From contig CM045731.1 in the NCBI GenBank assembly GCA_024760905.1, forward strand, positions 57,206,125-57,270,124: 64,000 bases of DNA, given 5' to 3'. The notes under the pieces were generated by a model that saw only the letters and a list, made by a program, of their open reading frames with translations, had not been told where the DNA came from and made no database searches. The stretch is from Plotosus lineatus. Taxonomy: Eukaryota > Chordata > Actinopteri > Siluriformes > Plotosidae. Shown here one piece after another: positions 60,795 through 64,000 of the stretch (positions are counted from its first letter, which is position 1; each line of letters begins with the position of its first letter). Position numbers and translations under genes: made by a program.

Positions 60795-61105
60795 GGGGCA
60801 GTAGGTCTAGTGGTTAAGGTGCAGGATCGCTGATCCTAAGGTTAGGGGTTCGAGTTCACACAGCTAACTAGGTTATCAAAGGCGGGCCATGCCTCTCACT
60901 GCCTATGGTGTGAGGCATGTAAAAGAACCATTGCTGACTTTCGTAAAGAGTAGTTTGCAAAGCCGTCAGCGTGTTTCTGTCCCTTGCTAAAGGGTTGTGA
61001 CAGGAAGGGCATCCGACGTAAAAACCCATGCCAAATCAAATGTGCGAATCAGATGATTCACTGTGGCAACTCCCGAGAAAGGGAAAAAGCTGAAAGGAAA
61101 AGAAG
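60795..61105 (+). mobile_element. tRNA-SINE, tail type A, complete 3' end
   Basis: Head GGGGCAGTAGGTCTAGTGG, B-box-like GGTTCGAGTTC, body, then tail A: LINE-leader part (GACAGGAAGGGCATCCGACG) and LINE 3' part (CAGATGATTCACTGTGGC to GAAAGGAAAAGAAG). ATAGCTAATA occurs on both sides (60777-60786, 61106-61115). The stretch 61120-61560 shows nothing recognisable. Confidence 0.9.
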
Positions 61106-61562
61106 ATAGCTAATAGTAAGGGAAGGGAGACCTCTGGTGGATAGTTGGCACATTTGCCTATTTTTTTAGTAGGCGGAAGAAAGCCTGAGTGGCAGGACTG
61201 ATACATGTGCCATAATATTGTAAATCCCCATATCCTGTCTTTGTTCAGATCTCAGCCAACATACAGCCAGCAGATAGAGAGTAACATTCCCTGAAATGTT
61301 ACCTATGTAATTCAAGAAACCACAAACAACATTGTGGGAATGTATTACGTCCTCCAAACAAACAAACTGGAAGGAAAAATTTCAAACAAACACAATCCAA
61401 ATGCTTTTCACTGTAAGTGCTCTTTTAATGTTGCGCTGCTGAAATAAACATTATTTGTTACACATACAGGACACATTAAAGGCTCTATGTTCGTTTATTG
61501 AATAAATACAATGAACACAGATATCATGAATTCATGGTTATCTAAGAATAAAAGATTTTGCA

Positions 61563-61585
61563 ATAATAATAATAATAATAATAAT

Positions 61586-61630
<45 letters not shown>

Positions 61631-61631
61631 A
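61563..61631. repeat. (AAT)n(ATC)n microsatellite
   Basis: Two triplet tracts in series, about 280 bases downstream of gene D. Surrounding sequence to 61855 is AT-rich with no feature seen. Confidence 0.93.
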
Positions 61632-61855
61632 ATAGTCAATTAATATTTGGTAAACAAGTTGATAAGATAGAGACCATTTCAATAAATCTAAAAGAAAACT
61701 ACATTTCACCCCAACTCCAGTGATATAATAATTTTAAATATATAATTTTGGTATTTAAAAAGACATATTTTATCTCTTTTTCATTCAATAGTTTTCAAAC
61801 AATAATTCTAAAACAAAGAACAACAAAAAAATCCACAACCAAGAAATACACGTTT

Positions 61856-61861
61856 TTTATT
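61856..61861 (-). terminator. Poly(A) signal AATAAA of gene D
   Basis: AATAAA on the minus strand (TTTATT on plus) 52 bases after the stop codon. Confidence 0.6.
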
Positions 61862-61912
61862 TTACCCCCATGCACTCATTGCGATTAGTGTTCAGTGTGT
61901 TCCATCTTGAGT

Positions 61913-62112
61913 TCAGCAGCAGAGGATGGAGAGGAGCAGAGGGACCATCATGAGGAGGAAACTCACCGTGAATCTTTCAGCACCGTTACACAGATACCCC
62001 TCACAACACTTCACACTGGCCTTAACGATTCCTGTGCTTAGTGCCTCTGTGCCTACTGACCCTGCCACACACATGAGTTTGTTTGCACATCCTTTCACTA
62101 ACACGGTGTGAG
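61913..62112 (-). CDS. Gene D exon 3: end of LU domain and GPI-type tail
   Basis: Encodes GC (C6), MC (C7), KCC (C8, C9), LCN (C10), the hydrophobic tail and TGA. A CT-rich tract precedes the acceptor. Confidence 0.88.
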
Positions 62113-63561
62113 CTGAGAGAGAGAGAGAGAACGAGGGAGAGAGAGAAATTGAAAATTTAAAAGGTACTTCATTTTAACACCCAAAAACAGGCACTAGTTC
62201 TTAAAGCATAAACAGAAAGGGTACATTAAATGAATTAATGTCATAAATAAATAAATGAACAACAACAAAAAATACCCCAACAGATATAACCCCCTGAATC
62301 TCAACAGAAAAAGTATTTTCATAATCAAAGTCAGTTCCTTTAACCCAATATTGTTGAAAACAGCAGCTTCTCCACCTTCACAGAACACAAACCATCATTT
62401 ACACACCACACTTTCTCAAAGGACTCCAAATCTTTCATCAAACTATAATAATTTAAATAAATCATCAACCTGCTATTTATCATTATGATTAAAATTGTTT
62501 TAATATCACAGTCCAGTGAACCTTCTATTTTTCTCCTCCTGCTCAGGTCGACGGCAATTTTTGATTGGCCCAGGAGGAAGTTCAGAAGTTGACACTTGGC
62601 CTTCTTTTTTTGTTGGTATCTAATAAAAATGTGTTTCGTAAAAAACATGCCAAAAGTACAGAACAGCCTCGACAACCACATAAATAGACAGAAACACGCT
62701 GACGACTTTGCAGCCTACTCTTTATGAAAGTCAGCAATGGTTCTTTTACATGCCTCTCACCATAGACAGTGAGAGACATGGCCCGCCTTTGATAACCCAG
62801 TTAGCTGCACTGGGGGGGACAGGGACAACCTTGTGGAGAGTGGGACTTGAACCCCCAATCTTTGGATCAGCAATCCAGTGCCCTATACCACTAGACCACC
62901 ACTGCCCTAAAAACACAAAGTCTAAATAGCATAAATACAATGTGTGTGTGTGTGAGAGAGAAGTTCGTTTTTTTATGCAAATGCATGAATGAACCCATGC
63001 ATCGGTGGTATAGTACAGCGCCAGATTATTATATAGATATTTTTGAATTTGCATAAATGGCGTTTCATTCTTAAAACACCTCATTTCAGGTTTATAATTC
63101 ACAGGCTGTACACTCACGGAGCAGTGATTCTGTTTTGAGTTTCTAATGGGCACACATTAGGTCTTACACCTCAGCCCACTGTGTTATGGGATTTGGACTT
63201 CAATTATTCTAAGTCTGATGAGATTAATGCAAAAAAAAAAAAAGCAATTAAAAATGCTTTAATGTTTGAGTAAACCCACCTGATGCAGTGTAGCAATAAT
63301 TTTCAGTGAATCCACAGTTCACTGTTTTTGAACAGTCTTCATGATCACAGGTGTAGCACATCATCCCAAAAGCTACAAAAGCAAAATAAAATGATTTCAT
63401 GATTACGTGATGAGATGCACAATGAAAACAGAAATTTATTGTTCTGGACTGCTTTGGAAAAATTGGACTGAGATGAATTCTATTTATTTCCTCTATTTAA
63501 GTATTTTATTACCTTTGGAGAAATGCATGCAGATGAGCAGCAGCAGAACTTGAACCTTCAT
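61913..63561 (-). CDS. Gene D: single-domain Ly6 (LU) GPI-anchored surface protein, 3 exons
   Basis: Spliced model on the minus strand: 63561-63513, 63372-63280, 62112-61913. It sums to 342 bases (113 codons plus stop), all phase 1. Signal peptide MKVQVLLLLICMHFSK, then one LU domain with ten cysteines (CYTC, DC, NC, YC in exon 2; GC, MC, KCC, LCN in exon 3), then tail FTVSFLLMMVPLLLSIL. Its two LU exons match the LU2 exons of gene C (CYTCD opening, KCCEGYLCN closing). Only 140 bases separate exons 1 and 2, so no LU1 exons fit there. This is the plan of ordinary one-domain Ly6 genes. Intron 2 contains a truncated SINE. An AATAAA lies 52 bases after the stop. Confidence 0.87.
62686..62908 (-). 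mobile_element. tRNA-SINE without tail, in gene D intron 2
   Basis: Body and head in antisense (ACACGCTGACGACTTTGCAG to CCACTGCCC). The 3' tail is cut just after the point where tails A and B diverge. The remainder of the intron (62150-62680, 62930-63270) shows nothing recognisable. Confidence 0.85.
63280..63372 (-). CDS. Gene D exon 2: first half of LU domain
   Basis: Encodes MMCYTCDHEDC...NC...YC (C1-C5). Acceptor TTTTGTAG, donor GTGGGT. Confidence 0.87.
63513..63561 (-). CDS. Gene D exon 1: signal peptide
   Basis: 49 bases, donor GTAATA, leader shared with gene C. Confidence 0.85.
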
Positions 63562-63699
63562 TCTTGGTGTTTTTTGCAGAAGAAGTTGAGATGTGAAGAT
63601 AAAGCAGATGTGAGGAAGGTCTGATGGGAATTCTGCAATTTAAAGGAACTTAAGACTTGGTGAAAGAGTGAAAGGGGGAAAGAGGATGGAGTTTAGTTG

Positions 63700-63707
63700 A
63701 TGCAAAT
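63700..63707 (+). promoter_or_regulatory. Octamer motif ATGCAAAT upstream of gene D
   Basis: Perfect ATGCAAAT, the POU/Oct site, about 140 bases upstream of the ATG and 40 bases from the ISRE-like site. A single 8-mer can occur by chance. Confidence 0.4.
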
Positions 63708-63746
63708 AACATGAGAGTTTCATTTTGTTAGAAGTCATACAGGCTC

Positions 63747-63759
63747 AGTTTCAGTTTCC
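63747..63759 (-). promoter_or_regulatory. ISRE-like element upstream of gene D
   Basis: The minus strand reads GGAAACTGAAACT, matching the interferon-stimulated response element core GAAANNGAAA, about 186 bases upstream of the gene D ATG. Another IRF-like half-site (AATGAAAC) lies near 63715-63726. Functional use is inferred. Confidence 0.5.
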
Positions 63760-64000
63760 TGTAAATCTACTTTCACTGATTATCCTGATTTGGATCCTGT
63801 TCTAATGAAGCCACAATCACAAGATAAATTTTATTGACTTTCCAGTACTCTTAAAGAGGACTGTAAAAAATATAAATAATAAAAAAAAGAACAAGACTAT
63901 GTGATGATGCTGAAATTAAATGATTAATGTGAATTCAAAGTACAGGGGCTGGTGTGTCTGTATCCACAGAAAATCTCTCCATACAAAATATATACAGATG

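Overview
The window is vertebrate nuclear DNA, almost certainly from a teleost fish. The signs are spliced genes with GT/AG introns, long CA, CT and TA microsatellites, tRNA-derived SINEs, RTE-type and other LINEs, several Tc1/mariner families, PIF/Harbinger, hAT and Ty3/gypsy relics. Nothing looks bacterial, viral or organellar. I could not name the species.

The host content is a small cluster of Ly6/uPAR (LU, three-finger) genes. Gene A (+, 2166-12138, five exons, 207 aa) and gene C (-, 37080-22382, five exons, 202 aa) each encode a signal peptide, two LU domains and a C-terminal hydrophobic tail typical of a GPI anchor. Gene D (-, 63561-61913, three exons, 113 aa) has a signal peptide, one LU domain and the same tail. 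Locus B (+, 14124-14172) is a signal-peptide exon with a 5' flank like that of gene A but no visible LU exons. Every intron is phase 1, and the three spliced models add up to exact multiples of three. Two noncoding blocks (45.24-45.69 kb; 57.01-57.35 plus 60.48-60.60 kb) resemble pieces of gene C's intron 4 and 5' flank and look like ghosts of further copies.

Most of the rest is mobile DNA. One RTE-like LINE family occurs at least twelve times; the copy at 57355-60478 is full length with a perfect 16-bp target-site duplication. A tRNA-derived SINE occurs about ten times in two forms that share head and body but differ in the 3' tail. One tail joins pieces of the RTE LINE 5' UTR and 3' end; the other is the (GAAT)n type shared with a second SINE. 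Other elements are a Tc1 transposon with an ORF broken only by two TAG codons (19874-21480), a rearranged second Tc1 family (31062-33678), two relics of a third Tc1 family flanking the ghost blocks, two pogo/Tigger-like TIR elements, a Harbinger relic (45.7-47.65 kb), a chromodomain Ty3/gypsy relic (47.66-50.79 kb), three hAT relics and two further LINE families.

Layout: 0-12.3 kb gene A with LINEs in its 8-kb first intron; 12.3-14.2 kb flank and exon 1 of locus B; 14.2-22.3 kb repeats; 22.4-37.1 kb gene C, whose last intron (13.3 kb) is filled with nested elements; 37.1-61.9 kb transposon graveyard with the two ghost blocks; 61.9-63.6 kb gene D, with an ISRE-like and an octamer motif upstream. 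By family precedent the genes would encode cell-surface, GPI-anchored binding proteins; their ligands cannot be read from sequence.
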